64,000 bases of DNA from Serripes groenlandicus (Eukaryota; Mollusca; Bivalvia; Cardiida; Cardiidae): contig JASEVX010000011.1 in assembly GCA_031761405.1 (NCBI GenBank), positions 22,274,003 through 22,338,002 of the forward strand, given 5' to 3'. Each line of letters starts with the position of its first letter. Position 1 is the first letter of the stretch. The notes under the pieces are model-generated. The model did not search any database. It was not told the DNA's origin and saw only the letters and a program-made list of their open reading frames with translations. Of the stretch, positions 31,180-42,689 are shown piece by piece. Made by a program: the position numbers and the translations under genes.

Positions 31180-32405
31180 TCCCCTTTGTGAAGGAAATCA
31201 TCCACCCTTTTGGGGTCTATCATCAGAAATTTACCCTGAGTTCGCGTTTTGGGGGTTTTCAACAGTAATGTACCTTAATTAAAGGAATGCGCTTTTCGGG
31301 ACTATAATCAATAAAGAATCTTATTTGAAATGACTGCATCGAGTGTTGTGGGTCTATTATCAATTATCAACGTTGAAATGAAGGGACGGACTCGCTTGAT
31401 ATAGATCTTTTATCAGCCATGTTCCTTCATCAAATGGACTGACTAACTGTGTTATGTCTATCATCAGTTATGGAACTTAATTAATCTGTTTGGATCGAAT
31501 AGCTGTAATTTACCTTTATTACAGGGACTGACTGACTCTTCCAATGGCTATGCTCAGTAATTTACCTTTATTAAAGGGATTAACTGACTCTTCCAAGGGC
31601 TATGCTCAGTAATTTACCTTTATCAAAGGAACTGACTGACTCTTCCAAGGGCTATGCTCATTAATTTACCTTTATTAAAGGGACTTTCTTACGCTTCCAA
31701 GGGCTATGCTCAGTAATTTACCTTTATTAAAGGAAGGAACTGACTGATTCTTCCAAGGGCTATGCTCAATAATTTACCTTTATTAAAGGGACTGACTGAC
31801 TCTTCCAAGGGCTATGCTCAGTTATTTACCTTTATTAAAGGAACTGACTGACTCTTCCAAGGGCTATGCTCAGTAATTTACCTTTATTAAAGGAACTGAC
31901 TGACTCTTCCAAGGGCTATGCTCAGTAATTTACCTTTATTAAAGGAACTGACTGACTCTTCCAAGGGCTATGCTCAGTAATTTATCTTTATTAAAGGAAC
32001 TAACTGACTCTTCCAAGGGCTATGCTCAGTAATTTACCTTTATTAAAGGGACTGTCTGACGCTTCCAAGGGATATGCTCAGTAATTTACCTTAATTAAAG
32101 GAACTAACTGACTCTTCCAATGGCTATGCTCAGTAATTTACCTTTATTAAAGGAACTGACTGACTCTTCCAAGGGCTATGCTCAGTAATTTACCTTTATT
32201 AAAGGAACTGACCGACTCTTCCAAGGGCTATGCTCAGTAATTTACCGTTATTGAAGGAACTGACTGAATCTTCCAAGGGCTATGCTCAGTTATTTACCTT
32301 TATTAAAGGAACTAACTGACTCTTCCAAGGGCTATGCTCAGTAATTTACCTTTATTAAAGGGACTGACTCACTCTTTCAAGGGCTATGCTCAGTAATTTA
32401 CCTTA
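31180..32405 (+). repeat. 52-bp minisatellite, 17 clear copies plus decayed 5' flank
   Basis: GGCTATGCTCAG(T) recurs every 52 bp from 31546 to 32382 (one 56-bp step). The unit includes GACTGACTCTTCCAAGGGCT and AATTTACCTTTATTAAAGG. Upstream (31180-31520) are looser relatives (TGTACCTTAATTAAAGGAA), so the array homogenised toward its right side. Confidence 0.97.
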
Positions 32406-32469
32406 TTTTCAGAGACTGAATCCCTGTGTTAGGTATGACACCAGTAAGGAAAACTGCAGATTATTTAAA

Positions 32470-33180
32470 AAGATCAAATATTTGATAATGTAAATTCAAA
32501 TCGATACATTTATTCAGATGTTATTTGCCGAATATAGCCAAAGGTTCCCAAAGGCTTTATACAATATACAGGTGAGCCCTGGTGACAAGGGTTGGGATTG
32601 GAGTTTTATTTTTCTTACGCAGTGATGAAATGATTTCTAGGAGAATTGATTTGAGCCTGCCTCACCATTTTGCAAGTAACTGAAAAGAAAGATTGCATTA
32701 ACGCGTTGAATTAACAAATTGTATCTGATAATTAAACACATTTATTGCACATATTTGACAATGTAAATTCGATTCTAATATTTCGTCTTAGTTGTTTGCG
32801 GAATCTTACGACAGCTTCCTTAATGTTTTATAAAATGTAATGCACAGATGAAGTCGGGTTACAGAGACACTACGTATATACTGTCTGCTTACTTAACATA
32901 GTATTACAGAATGTAACAGATAACTGGTGGAGGTATTCCCGGCCAGCCATCTTTCGTGAAGCTCTGATTGTAGAAAGAAAGACACTCACTTTTGGCTTGA
33001 AACTAACTAATAACTTCAATGGCATGATAACTGAAACAGGTTGGGAGTGGAGGGATATTGTCTACAAAGTGATGACATGATTTACATCAGATTACAGGAG
33101 AATTGATTTGAGCCGGCCTTACCATTCATCAAGTAACGGAAAAGGGAGATTGCCTTAACGCGTTTGATTAACAAAGAAAA
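32470..33180 (+). repeat. Degenerate two-unit duplication
   Basis: TTTGATAATGTAAATTC (32475) recurs as TTTGACAATGTAAATTC (32754). GGAGAATTGATTTGAGCCTG (32640) recurs as GGAGAATTGATTTGAGCCGG (33098), both followed by a block around TTAACGCGTTGATTAACAA. The units differ by an extra 160 bp in the second. Confidence 0.8.
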
Positions 33181-33181
33181 A

Positions 33182-33807
33182 TATTTTAAATTAACAACAA
33201 TGAATGTAAATGAAAGTATAAGGATATCTCCAGATCAGTCAATGTAAACGGGTTTGAACCATAATTTTTAAAACGTATAACAGAGGACAACCAATATCGT
33301 CAACCCTGATTTTTCTGCATTCGCGCAAATTCGGAATTTCTACACATTTCCCAAATAGGTTACACAATACTTTTTTTGGCCTAGATGTTTTTCAAATCGT
33401 CTGGTCATGTGGGACTACTTCAGACATTTTCTTGGATTATCGAGGGAAGTTATCGACGGGTTTTATTGGAAGCCGCCACAAGGCGTGCTTTGAAATTGAG
33501 CACAAGGAGATTTATGGACCTGCCAGTGTGACCTTGTATCTGGATTTCTCTTTGTCCTTATTAAGTATATTCATTCAAGGTAAATTACTTTTTAAACTCT
33601 ATTTACATGTGTGAGTTTTACAAAGTAAAAAAAAAAGGACCAAGGCCGATGTAGCGTGAAATTGTAGAGATCGTGAAAAACACGAGATCAACCGGAAGTC
33701 TCGCAAATTTCTCGCTACGTCGTGTGGAATTAAAGGTTTATCCCCGTGAGAACGTCGATATTACATGTCTTACTGTCTAAACCATAAAAATCAGAAAAGT
33801 TTGCTCT
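33182..33807. other. No gene recognised; one small inverted repeat
   Basis: AT-rich spacer. GATGTAGCGTGAAATT (33651) and AAATTTCTCGCTACGTC (33705) form an imperfect hairpin about 70 bp across. The 60-codon frame at 33432 resembles nothing known to me. Confidence 0.4.
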
Positions 33808-34039
33808 TTAACCCTTTACCACATACAACACATTTTCAGCAGATGACTTTGTACACAAAAAGTAAAGATAAAAGATGTAGAAAAGCTCTGAAAATGAGAG
33901 TAAAACTGTGGAATAGAGTTTTGCCACAATGTTTTTTAAAGTTGTCTGCTGCATAGATGGATTGCTTGTTTGGTCATTCCCGCCGCTTTCCGGTTGCTAC
34001 ATAGGCGTCAGAAAGCGTCTATATGTGGGAAAGAGTTAA
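33808..34039. mobile_element. TTAA-MITE, full length
   Basis: TTAACCCTTTACCACATACA to ATATGTGGGAAAGAGTTAA with TTAA at both ends. Confidence 0.88.
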
Positions 34040-34277
34040 ATTTAAGTTTTCAATGTTTGAGTATGAATTATTTTGGAATGGTTGGTGAATGACCGATCGT
34101 ATAATGAATAAGCACTTTCTATCTATCTAAGAAGCAACTTAAGTTTTAAAAATAAAATCTTTGTAATTTAGCCATCTAATAATCTACTTACAGCTGATCA
34201 TTGGCACTGGATCTAAAACAATGAGAACATATGAAGGAAATGGAAAACATATAAGTCGCATCTGAAGATAATGTTTT

Positions 34278-34614
34278 TAATCCCGCTTTCCCACAGACAG
34301 ACGCTTTCCGACCTCATCGAAGCAGACGGCTTTTGAAAAAGATTGTGACAAAAGTAGTAATTGATTTCAATAGACGCTGGAAAGGTACGTATGTTAACAA
34401 ATCACCTGATTACGTACTTACAGCTGATCAAATACGGCGGATCTAAATATGGAAAATCCCTATAGTTCTAGGTATAATTACTGAAAGAAGTTGAAAACAT
34501 TGTGTCAAAAGGAGAAATTGCTCGTCTTGAGCAATTTCTCCTTTAGTCACAATGTTTTCAAAAGTCGTCTGCTACAGGTGCGTCAAAATGCGTCTATAGG
34601 TGGGAAAGGGTTAA
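34278..34614. mobile_element. TTAA-MITE, two partial copies joined
   Basis: Starts AATCCCGCTTTCCCACAGAC and ends TAGGTGGGAAAGGGTTAA. It contains two left-type bodies and one excellent hairpin, AAGGAGAAATTGCTCGTCTT with its complement (34510-34545). Confidence 0.8.
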
Positions 34615-34640
34615 ATAGACTATGAAGCGGCTGACTTCTC

Positions 34641-35562
34641 GGCGTGCTAGGGCAATCTGAATATAGCTCAGTTAGACTACAATTCCTAGGTTTTGCCAGG
34701 AGTTATATATTAAAGGTGACCTCACGGCGTGCTAGAGCAATCTGAATATAGCCAAGTTAGACTACAATTCCTAGGTTTTGCCAGGAGTTATATATTAAAA
34801 TAGACCTCACGGCGTGCTAGAGCAATCTGAATATAGCTCAGTTAGACTACAATTCCTAGGTTTTGCCAGGAGTTATATATTAAAACTGACTTCACGACGA
34901 GCTAGGGCAATCTGAATATAGCCCAGTTAGACTACAATTCCGAGGTTTTATCAGGAGTTATATATTAAAGCTGACTTCACGGCGTGCTAGGGCAATCTGA
35001 ATATATCTCAGTTAGACTACAATTCCGAGGTTTTACCAGGAGTTATATATTAAAGCTGACTTCACGGCGTGCTAGGGCAATCTGAATATAGCCCAGTTAG
35101 ACTACAATTCCGAGGTTTTACCAGGAGTTATATATTAAAGCTGACTTCACGGCGTGCTAGGGCAATCTGAATATAGCCCAGTTAGACTACAATTCCTAGG
35201 TTTTACCAGGAGTTATATATTAAAGCTGACTTCACGGCGTGCTAGGGCAATCTGAATATAGCCCAGTTAGACTACAGTTCCTAGGTTTTACCAGGAGTTA
35301 TATATTAAAGCTGACTTCACGGCGTGCTAGGGCAATCTGAATATAGCTCAGTTAGACTACAATTCCTAGGTTTTGCCAGGAGTTATATATTAAAGCTGAA
35401 TTCACGACGTGCTAGGGCAATCTGAATATAGCTCAGTTAGACTACAATTCCGAGGTTTTGCCAGGAGTTATATATTAAAACTGACCTCTCGGCGTGCTAG
35501 GGCATTCTGAATATAGCCCAGTTAGACTACAATTCCAAGGTTTTGCGAGGAGTTATATATTG
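34641..35562 (+). repeat. 85-bp minisatellite, 11 copies
   Basis: GGCGTGCTAG or its variants recur exactly every 85 bp from 34641 to 35491. The unit contains GGGCAATCTGAATATAGCTC, AGTTAGACTACAATTCCTAG and CCAGGAGTTATATATTAAA. Identity between units is high, indicating recent homogenisation. Confidence 0.98.
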
Positions 35563-35570
35563 ATTTAAAC

Positions 35571-35752
35571 TACAGTGAAACCTGTGTATAAAGACCACCA
35601 CTGGGAAGGCAACACTCCGGTCTTTGTTTACAGGTGGTCTTCAATTGCAGGGTCATTTATGCAGAAAAAAAGTAATTTGGAAAACTAAAAGTGTGATTGT
35701 TTAAGAGAGGGAATTGCTATTCCAAGGTGGTTTTTAACACAGGTTTGACGGC
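35571..35752. mobile_element. MITE with TACAGTGAAACCTGTGTATA ends (Tc1/mariner-like)
   Basis: The left end, TACAGTGAAACCTGTGTATA then AAGACCACC, is mirrored at the right by GGTGGTTTTTAACACAGGTT and TGACGG. A TA-flanked element of about 180 bp. This end sequence is widespread in mollusc repeats (from memory). Confidence 0.75.
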
Positions 35753-35850
35753 ATAGGCAAGTGGTCAATGCAGACCTATGAGGTCTCCATTGAACGTATA
35801 TGTAACAAGAGTTCAAGACCCCTAATCATCAGACGTCTGATTGATTATAT

Positions 35851-36115
35851 ATGAGCCGTTCCACGAGAAATCCAACACTGTGGACTCTGCGTAAAGTATC
35901 AATCCGGATCAGCTTAAGCATGCCGCGCAGGCTAACCCGGACAGACACTTTTCACCTGCTGTGGATTTTCTGTTTCATGAGTCATTACTCTATACCTCTA
36001 TTCCCCTGAGACGGAATGTGTCGGTCTGGATTAGCCTGCGTAGATTGTGCAGGCCGATCTGGGTCGATACATTACGCAGAGTCCAAAACTTCGTTTTGTC
36101 GTGGGGCGGCTCATA
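35851..36115. mobile_element. Inverted-repeat element with ATGAGCCGTTCCACGAGAAA ends, copy 1
   Basis: The left arm ATGAGCCGTTCCACGAGAAA, then GTGGACTCTGCGTAAAGTAT, is mirrored at the right by CGATACATTACGCAGAGTCC and CGTGGGGCGGCTCAT. TGATTGATTATAT lies just left of the element and again just right of it (36121-36132 area), a possible target duplication. The core (CTATACCTCTATTCCCCTG) is inverted relative to the copy at 38788. Confidence 0.85.
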
Positions 36116-36395
36116 TCATTTGATTGATTATATTTGTAATTAGATCATTATACCATATATAAATATTCCTTAAGTAATGAAGTTTTATATCTTCAATATA
36201 TCTACTACAAAACAAGTTAAACATGTACTTATTTTTTTGTTCTCTACATTTGGTATAATCACTATTGTAATCAATATTTTAAAAATAAAATATGAGTATA
36301 TAAGCGACGTTCTACGAACACTTACCGTTTTGCATGCGCGATCAGTATGTATCGTTGCTCTGGTATTCAACTAATCGCAAATTAACTACAGAAGG

Positions 36396-36556
36396 TAAAC
36401 CTTTTCCCACGTGTAGACGCATTCTGACGCATCGGCAGCAGATGCCTTTTGAAAACATAGTGCCAAAAGCAGAATTTGCTCAATTTATTCAATAATCATA
36501 GAGATTTTCTATATTTTGATGTTTGCTGCGGATTTGTTGTATGTGGGTAAGGGTTA
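36396..36556. mobile_element. TTAA-MITE, short form
   Basis: TAAACCTTTTCCCACGTGTA to GTATGTGGGTAAGGGTTAA. Hairpin region reduced. Confidence 0.8.
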
Positions 36557-36644
36557 AATCTTCTGTAAAGCAGTACCTATTTGAATCCTTCAGCAATGAA
36601 CCACAAGCAGGTATTTTCCCACACGTGGCCTCTCAATAATCAAG

Positions 36645-37690
36645 TTTGTTTTCGCAGATCCCCGATCATAGTGTCCTTATCAAAACACTCAGCTAACTTT
36701 CAAAACGAATGAAATTACTTCCTAATAATAACGTCACGCCTGCTTTTTTATTATAACGATAAGGTTGGTCCTCACAGAGCCCCACTCACAGTATCCTTAT
36801 TAAAACACTCAACTAATTTTCAAAACAAAGGAAATTACTTCCTAATAATAACGTCACGCCTGCTCATAGTATCCGTATCAAAACACTCCTGTAACGTTCA
36901 ATTCAAAAAAGTTATTTCCTAATAATTACGTTAAGGTTGTTTTTTCAGAGCCCAGCTCATAGTTACCGTATCAAAACACTCAATTAACGTTCAAAACGAA
37001 GGAACTCACTTCCTAATAATAACTTTAAAGTTGGTTTTGGAAATTCCTGCTCATAGTATCCTTATCAAAACACTCAATTACAGTTCAAATCGAAGGAAAT
37101 TACTTCCTAATAATTATGTTAAGGTTGGTTTTTGCAAAGTCTCGCTCATAGTATCCTTATCCAAACACTCAATTGCCGTTCAAATCGAAGGAAATTACTT
37201 CCTAATAAGTATGTTAAGGTTGGTTTTTGCAAAGTCTCGCTTATTGTATCCTTATCAAAACACTCAATTACCGTTCAAATCGAAGGAAATTACTTCCTAA
37301 TAATTATGTTAAGGTTGGTTTTTGCAAAGTCTCGCTCATTGTATCCTTATCAAAACACTCAATTACCGTTCAAATCGAAGGAAATTACTTCCTAATAATT
37401 ATGTTAAGGTTGGTGTTTGCAAAGTCTCGCTCATTGCATCCTTATCAAAACACTCAATTACCGTTCAAATCGAAGGAAATTACTTCCTAATAATTACGTT
37501 AAGGTTGGTTTTTGCAAAGTCTCGCTCATTGTATCCTTATCAAAATACTCATTTACCGCTCAAAAGGAAGGAAATTACTTCCTAATAATAACGTTAAAGT
37601 TGGTTTTCGACAAGTCCTGCTCATAGTATCCGTATCAAAACACTCAATTAGCTTCCAAATCGACAGAAATTACTTCCTATGTTATTTAAA
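36645..37690 (+). repeat. 95-bp minisatellite, about 11 copies
   Basis: TATCCTTATCAAAACACTCA recurs near 37051, 37146, 37241, 37336, 37431, 37526 and 37620 at 94-95 bp, with less regular units from 36666. The unit includes GAAGGAAATTACTTCCTAAT (itself palindromic around GGAAATTACTTCC) and TTAAGGTTGGTTTTTGCAAA. Short overlapping open frames across it are by-products of the repetition. Confidence 0.97.
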
Positions 37691-37779
37691 AATCAGAATC
37701 AAGGGTTCCAGAAACGTGTTGTAACCACGATGCACCCGGTCAAGGGTTATACCATATTATATTCTTATCCTCATCGCCA

Positions 37780-38007
37780 TTTACCCTTTTCCCATCCAAT
37801 AAATATGCAGCCGACGACTTTTGAAATATATTGGAAAACTATCGAAAATAGTTATAGATAAAAGTGAAAAAAAAGGAAAATAGTTAAAAAATATTGCGGC
37901 AAAAAGAGAAATTGCTCATCATAAGAAATTTCTCCTTTTGCCATAATGTTTTCCAAATTTGTCTGTTACAAGTGGGTCAAAATTGGCTGCATGTGGGAAA
38001 TGGCTAA
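37780..38007. mobile_element. TTAA-MITE, full length
   Basis: TTTACCCTTTTCCCATCCAA to GCATGTGGGAAATGGCTAA. Hairpin AGAGAAATTGCTCATCATAA with its complement. Confidence 0.85.
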
Positions 38008-38283
38008 TACCAGGCCAGTATCCCGTTTAGCTTGCTTCGTTAAACAATTAATCAAAATTACGTTAACGAATTGATCAAAGTTGCGTAAAGACACAGCTTA
38101 AATAAGACAATAGTGTATATTAGTTTACAAGGTTAGGTCTAATATTATCATTTTCATTAACAATTCGTTAACACGGTATATCTTCACATTTTATTTAGCA
38201 GTGAATCAAAATAGTTTAGCCCGTGAAGATTATCCTTATTCAATTATAAATACTGCGTTAATTTATGATCTGGTTAAAAGTTG

Positions 38284-38510
38284 ACCGTCTCGCTGGCGAA
38301 GTGGTAGAGCGTCCACCTCGGTCGGGAAATACCAAAGACTTTATAAATGACAGTAATGGCTGCCCTCCTTTGCGCTCAGGGTTATTGGGTCAGCATTGCG
38401 ACTGACTGGCTGAAGTCAGGACAAATTGACCTGTAGTACTGGTAAGTAAACCCAGGAAATGCCTTAATATAACTGTAATATTGTTGAAAGTGGCGTAATA
38501 AAAAAAACAA
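38284..38510 (+). mobile_element. SINE, tRNA-Pro-like family
   Basis: GACCGTCTCGCTGGCGAAGT (A-box side) with the B-box deleted (CACCTCGGTCGGGAAATACC), the body GTCAGGACAAATTGACCTGT and the tail ATTGTTGAAAGTGGCGTAAT. Confidence 0.85.
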
Positions 38511-38787
38511 CCTAATCAAACAATAAATGAATTACAATCAAATTGACATTACTTTTATAAAACGTTAAGGCTCGTTCTCGTATGGTGCGTGCATGATGAT
38601 CATGGTGCTCAAATCACGCAATTATATAAATGGCATGCTACCCGTCTGTAACTTGAAACAACTGTTTTGATATCCCACGATAGCTTGTCGATTATAGGCC
38701 AGTATGATAATTCATCTAATATTGCAATTATGCTTGATGACTGCAACATTGTCCTTCAACGATCGTCCGCTATTTTACCACCATAAA

Positions 38788-38991
38788 ATGAGCCGTTCCA
38801 CGAGAAACTCAACATTATGGACTCTGCGTAATATATCGACCAAATCCGGGCAGACACAGGGGAATAGAGGTATAGAGTAACAGAAAATCCACAGGAGGTG
38901 AAAAGTGTCTGTGCGGCATGCTTAGGCTATTCCGGGGCGATACTTTACGCAGAGTCCACACTGTTGGTTTTCTCGTGGAAATGTGGCTCAA
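38788..38991. mobile_element. Inverted-repeat element with ATGAGCCGTTCCACGAGAAA ends, copy 2
   Basis: The left arm ATGAGCCGTTCCACGAGAAA with TGGACTCTGCGTAATATATC is mirrored by GATACTTTACGCAGAGTCCA and TTCTCGTGGAAATGTGGCTC. The core reads CAGGGGAATAGAGGTATAGA, the reverse complement of copy 1. Confidence 0.87.
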
Positions 38992-39036
38992 ATATACATT
39001 ATCATTGTATTTAACTCATACTTCCCTAACCATCTT

Positions 39037-39285
39037 ACCGCCTCGGTGGTGTAGTGGTAGAGCGTCCGCCTCGGGTGCGAGAGGTCGCGGGTTCGATCCC
39101 CGGTCGGGATTTACCATATACTTTAAAAAAGGTAGTAATGGCTGACCTCCTTTGCACTCATAGTTGAAGGGTTGGCATTACGACTGACTGGCTGATGTCT
39201 GGAAAAATGGACCAGTAGTACTGGTAACTTACCCAGGAAACGCCGTGATATAACATCAAAATTGTCTATAGAGGTGTAAAACACC
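39037..39285 (+). mobile_element. SINE with well-preserved tRNA-Pro-like head
   Basis: The head reads CGCCTCGGTGGTGTAGTGGT (A-box), GTCCGCCTCGGGTGCGAGAG (anticodon-loop region, CGG position) and GTCGCGGGTTCGATCCCCGG (B-box). GGGTGCGAGAGGTC matches metazoan tRNA-Pro. The body GGAAAAATGGACCAGTAGTA and tail AACATCAAAATTGTCTATAG follow. This is the best reference copy of the family. It is not a functional tRNA gene, since the acceptor stem does not close and SINE body follows. Confidence 0.9.
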
Positions 39286-39312
39286 AATCAATCCATCAAT
39301 CAATCGGTGACA

Positions 39313-39490
39313 TTAACCCTTTCCCTCATATAGACGATTTCTGACACCTCTGCAGCAGACGGCTTTTTGAAAACATAGTGACAAAAGAAGAAATTGCACA
39401 AAACTTTCAATTTCTCCATTTGCCACAATGTTTTCCACTTTTAGTCATAGGTTATCCATTCAATTATAGAGATTTTCTGTCTTTTGATAT
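39313..39490. mobile_element. TTAA-MITE, truncated by the 27-bp array
   Basis: TTAACCCTTTCCCTCATATA, CTGCAGCAGACGGCTTTTTG and the hairpin, up to TTATAGAGATTTTCTGTCTT, then the array begins. Same subfamily as 9577, 61242, 61912 and 63002 (TAGTCATAGGTTATCCATTC marker). Confidence 0.87.
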
Positions 39491-39525
39491 AATCAATAGT
39501 CGTTGAAAGCGGCGTTAAACACAAA

Positions 39526-40096
39526 ACAATCCCTAACCATCTTCCTACTAAAACAATCCCTAACCATCTTCCTACTAAAAGAATCCCTAACCATCTTCCT
39601 ACCAAAACAATCCCTAACCATCTTCCTACTAAAACAATCCCTAACCATCTTCCTACTAAAACAATCCCTAACCATCTTCCTACTAGAACAATCCCTAACC
39701 ATCTTCCTACTAAAATAATCCCTAACCATCTTCCTACCAAAACAATCCCTAACCATCTTCCTACCAAAACAATCCCTAACCATCTTCCTACTAAAACAAT
39801 CCCTAACCATCTTCCTACTAAATCAATCCCTAACCATCTTCCTACTAAAATAATCCCTAACCATCTTCCTACCAAAACAATCCCTAACCATCTTCCTACT
39901 AAAACAATCCCTAACCATCTTCCTACTAAAACAATCCCTAACCATCTTCCTACTAAAACAATCCCTAACCATCTTCCTACTAAAACAATCCCTAACCATC
40001 TTCCGACTAAAACAATCCCTAACCATCTTCCGACTAAAACAATCCCTAACCATCTTCCGACTAAAACAATCCTTAACCATCTTCCTACTAAAACAG
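39526..40096 (+). repeat. 27-bp minisatellite, about 21 copies
   Basis: CAATCCCTAACCATCTTCCT plus ACTAAAA repeats 21 times with only scattered substitutions. The unit is nine codons and stop-free in several frames on both strands, so long repetitive open frames arise (minus strand 227 codons of VGRWLGIVL). No sign of a gene. Confidence 0.98.
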
Positions 40097-40099
40097 TCC

Positions 40100-41340
40100 A
40101 GTTGAGCATTTGAATAATTTTCAAGACATTTCTGTCGGTTACTCATAACCACATAAGAAGAAATCACTCTTAAAAAATAAAAATATTACGTTCACTCATT
40201 GAGTATACGTCTAGATTTTTACTCCGAAACTAAATTTACCTCGACTTCTCTCCGTTGAGGAAATTTGAAAATCAAAGCACTGAAAGTACAAGTCGGAAGG
40301 TTGTGTTGGAATTCGTAAATAAGGTTAGACATGCATGTGTATGTATACTTGAAAATTAAAAATTAAACTGCTTTTTCAAAGTGACTAACCTCATTGGTAA
40401 AGGAAGGCATTCATATTTGACAAACATCTCTTGTGTACATACACATGCAACGTCCTGTCTGACCTTTTTTTAAGAATACCAACACAACCGTCCCAGCAGT
40501 ACTTTCAGTGCTTTGATCACATCATCTGTTTGACGTGACACTTATAAATACCGCTTAGAGCTATTTGTTTCGGTGGAGCTGCCAGTGTTATAAGGAACGT
40601 AGTAACTCCGAAAACGCGTTTATTAATTGTGTAGTTTGTTGACTCTGGAACGGATGTCTGACGACAACCGTCCCAAAAACGATTAGCATCCACAGTCACA
40701 AATAACAGAGACATGTCTCTGCAAATAAACATCAATGCAATCGATTTAAGAACCGACATGGAGCAATGATGATTATTGATAATATCTTTTCGTATATGTG
40801 TACTTTATAGTGCATACAGTTCTAAGATCTATGCACTGCACACGTTTGAAATCATGACATATTTGTTTCAGACAGGAGACCTTTTGTATAGACATAGTTA
40901 TGATAATTTTTCCTGTTTATAAATGCTTATCTTTTATGCATAACAACAATTGGTGACTGACTTGCATATGTTGACAAAAATAGGTGATTGAAATGACTGC
41001 TTTACCTGTCAAACATACACAATGTTACCTATGGTTTCGAAATACAAATTATATGGATTTAAGTTAGTTGCATTAGAGATAAAAGTCAAAGAAACTGAAA
41101 CCCTAATACACCAAATGTTTTCTATTACAACGATCGACATTTGCCACCTACTCTTATAGTTTAAGAGCTATGTATACTAAATGTTCTCATGTCACGTACA
41201 TTTCACGGCTTTCATGCTCGCTGTGTCGTACTTCATACGCATTTGTACAAAATCTCACATTACACCGGTATATTAATTCAATGTCTATTTATTTTCAGTT
41301 TAACGAAATTCATACTGTATCTAGTCTAAACAGTAAATAG
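40100..41340. other. No feature recognised
   Basis: Unique-looking AT-rich DNA. The 80-codon minus frame at 40759-40517 has no recognisable family. This is one of the few stretches over 1 kb without an identified repeat. Confidence 0.45.
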
Positions 41341-41602
41341 TGAACCATTCTACTGAATATGGTTACCTTCCTCATACGCTTTATAATTTCAATAGTATTC
41401 AAACCGGGAACCCAAAAAAGGCGCGCTAAATCAGCCAATGAAAATTTTGCCTTTAGTCATTTTGTGTTCGTATTACGTTACTGCGTGGTATAAACAGTAT
41501 GCTAATCCGTTAAATTCGAGAAAGCATTAAAAAATAAACTATAGAAATTAGTGAACCATTCCACTGATTATGTCTCTGCTTAAACCAGGAACCAAAAAGG
41601 GA
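41340..41602 (+). repeat. Short direct duplication flanking the microsatellite
   Basis: TAGTGAACCATTCTACTGAA (41339) recurs as TAGTGAACCATTCCACTGAT (41550). AAACCGGGAACCCAAAAAAG recurs as AAACCAGGAACCAAAAAGGG, so the 211-bp unit has a shortened second copy. Confidence 0.75.
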
Positions 41603-41666
41603 CGTTTGTCTGCCTGCCTGCCTGCCTGCCTGCTTGCCTGCGCCTGCCTGCCTGCTTGCCTGCATG

Positions 41667-41701
<35 letters not shown>

Positions 41702-41712
41702 GTCTCTCTCTT

Positions 41713-41766
<54 letters not shown>

Positions 41767-41775
41767 ATTCTCTCT
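41603..41775 (+). repeat. Compound microsatellite (TGCC)n (TC)n (TGTC)n
   Basis: TGCCTGCC runs, then CTCTCTCTCTCT (41668-41698), then TGTC repeated about 11 times (41716-41762). Confidence 0.97.
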
Positions 41776-42660
41776 CTTTCACTTTCTCTCTCTCTCTAAC
41801 TGTGTAGCTGTCAATCTGACTATATGCGTGTGTATGTTTATCTGTTTATGTGTGTGTATGTCTATCTGTCTATGTATTTGCATGTTTATCTGTCTATGTA
41901 TATACATCATCATGAATGTATGTATATCATCATGAATGTATGTCTATCATCATAATTAATATGTATATCATTTGGAATGTATGTCTATCATTGGGTGTGT
42001 GTGGTGTCTATCATGATGTATGTATACCACTATGTATTTCTATCTGTGTTAATTCATGTGTCTCTGAATGTATGCCTATCTGAATGTATATCTATCTGAG
42101 TGTATGTATATCTGTACTTATGTATTTTTGTTTATGTATATATGTATGCCCGTCTGTATGTTGGTGTAACTGTCAATCTGCCTGTTTGTCTGTATACAAG
42201 TATATCCATGTGAAGGTCAATCTGCATGATAATCTGTCTATGCGTTTGTATATGTCTATGTATGTGTATGTCATTCTGTCTAGGTATGCCTATCATCATG
42301 TATGTATATCATCATGAGTGTTTATCAGTATGTATATCTGCATTTATTCTTGTGTCTCTGAATTAAAGTCTATCTGAGTGTATGTATATATGTATATATG
42401 TATATATGTATATATGTATTTATGTTTATGTTTATATGTACGTCCGTCTATCTCTATGTCTATCTGAGTGTATGTCTATCTGTATTTATGTCTATATGTT
42501 TATGTGTATATGTATGTCCGTCTATCTCACCGTGTATCTGTTTGTGTAACTTTCAATTTGCCTATTTGTCTGTATGCATGTACATCCATGTGAAATTCAA
42601 TCTGTATGTCTGTCTGTCTGTCTGTCTATCTATATGTGTGTGCGTGACTGTGTGTGCGTT
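41776..42660 (+). repeat. Degenerate TATGTCTATCTG-type low-complexity tract
   Basis: Nearly 900 bp of imperfect TATG/TCTA/TCTG words, with two larger similar halves (TGTATTTATGTCTAT, CTGTTTGTCTGTATACAAGT with CTATTTGTCTGTATGCATGT). It appears to be an ancient tetranucleotide expansion extending the compound microsatellite. Confidence 0.85.
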
Positions 42661-42689
42661 GGTTTACCTTACTTACCGAGGTAGGTCAT

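Noticed and set aside
34641..35562. CRISPR array
   Set aside because: The 85-bp units are repeated whole with no variable spacers, no cas genes exist and the genome is eukaryotic. The same applies to the other arrays.
37031..37724. Family of small overlapping proteins
   Set aside because: Same frame shifted by the 95-bp repeat period; not genes.
39037..39115. Functional tRNA-Pro gene
   Set aside because: A- and B-boxes and the anticodon-loop region are tRNA-like, but the acceptor stem does not pair and SINE body follows directly; sister copies share the same body.
39441..40124. Repetitive membrane-like protein of 227 codons
   Set aside because: It is the translation of a 27-bp minisatellite that is open in several frames; nothing gene-like flanks it.
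41570..41935. 121-codon Leu/Ser/Cys-rich protein
   Set aside because: Translation of the compound microsatellite; composition follows the DNA repeat.
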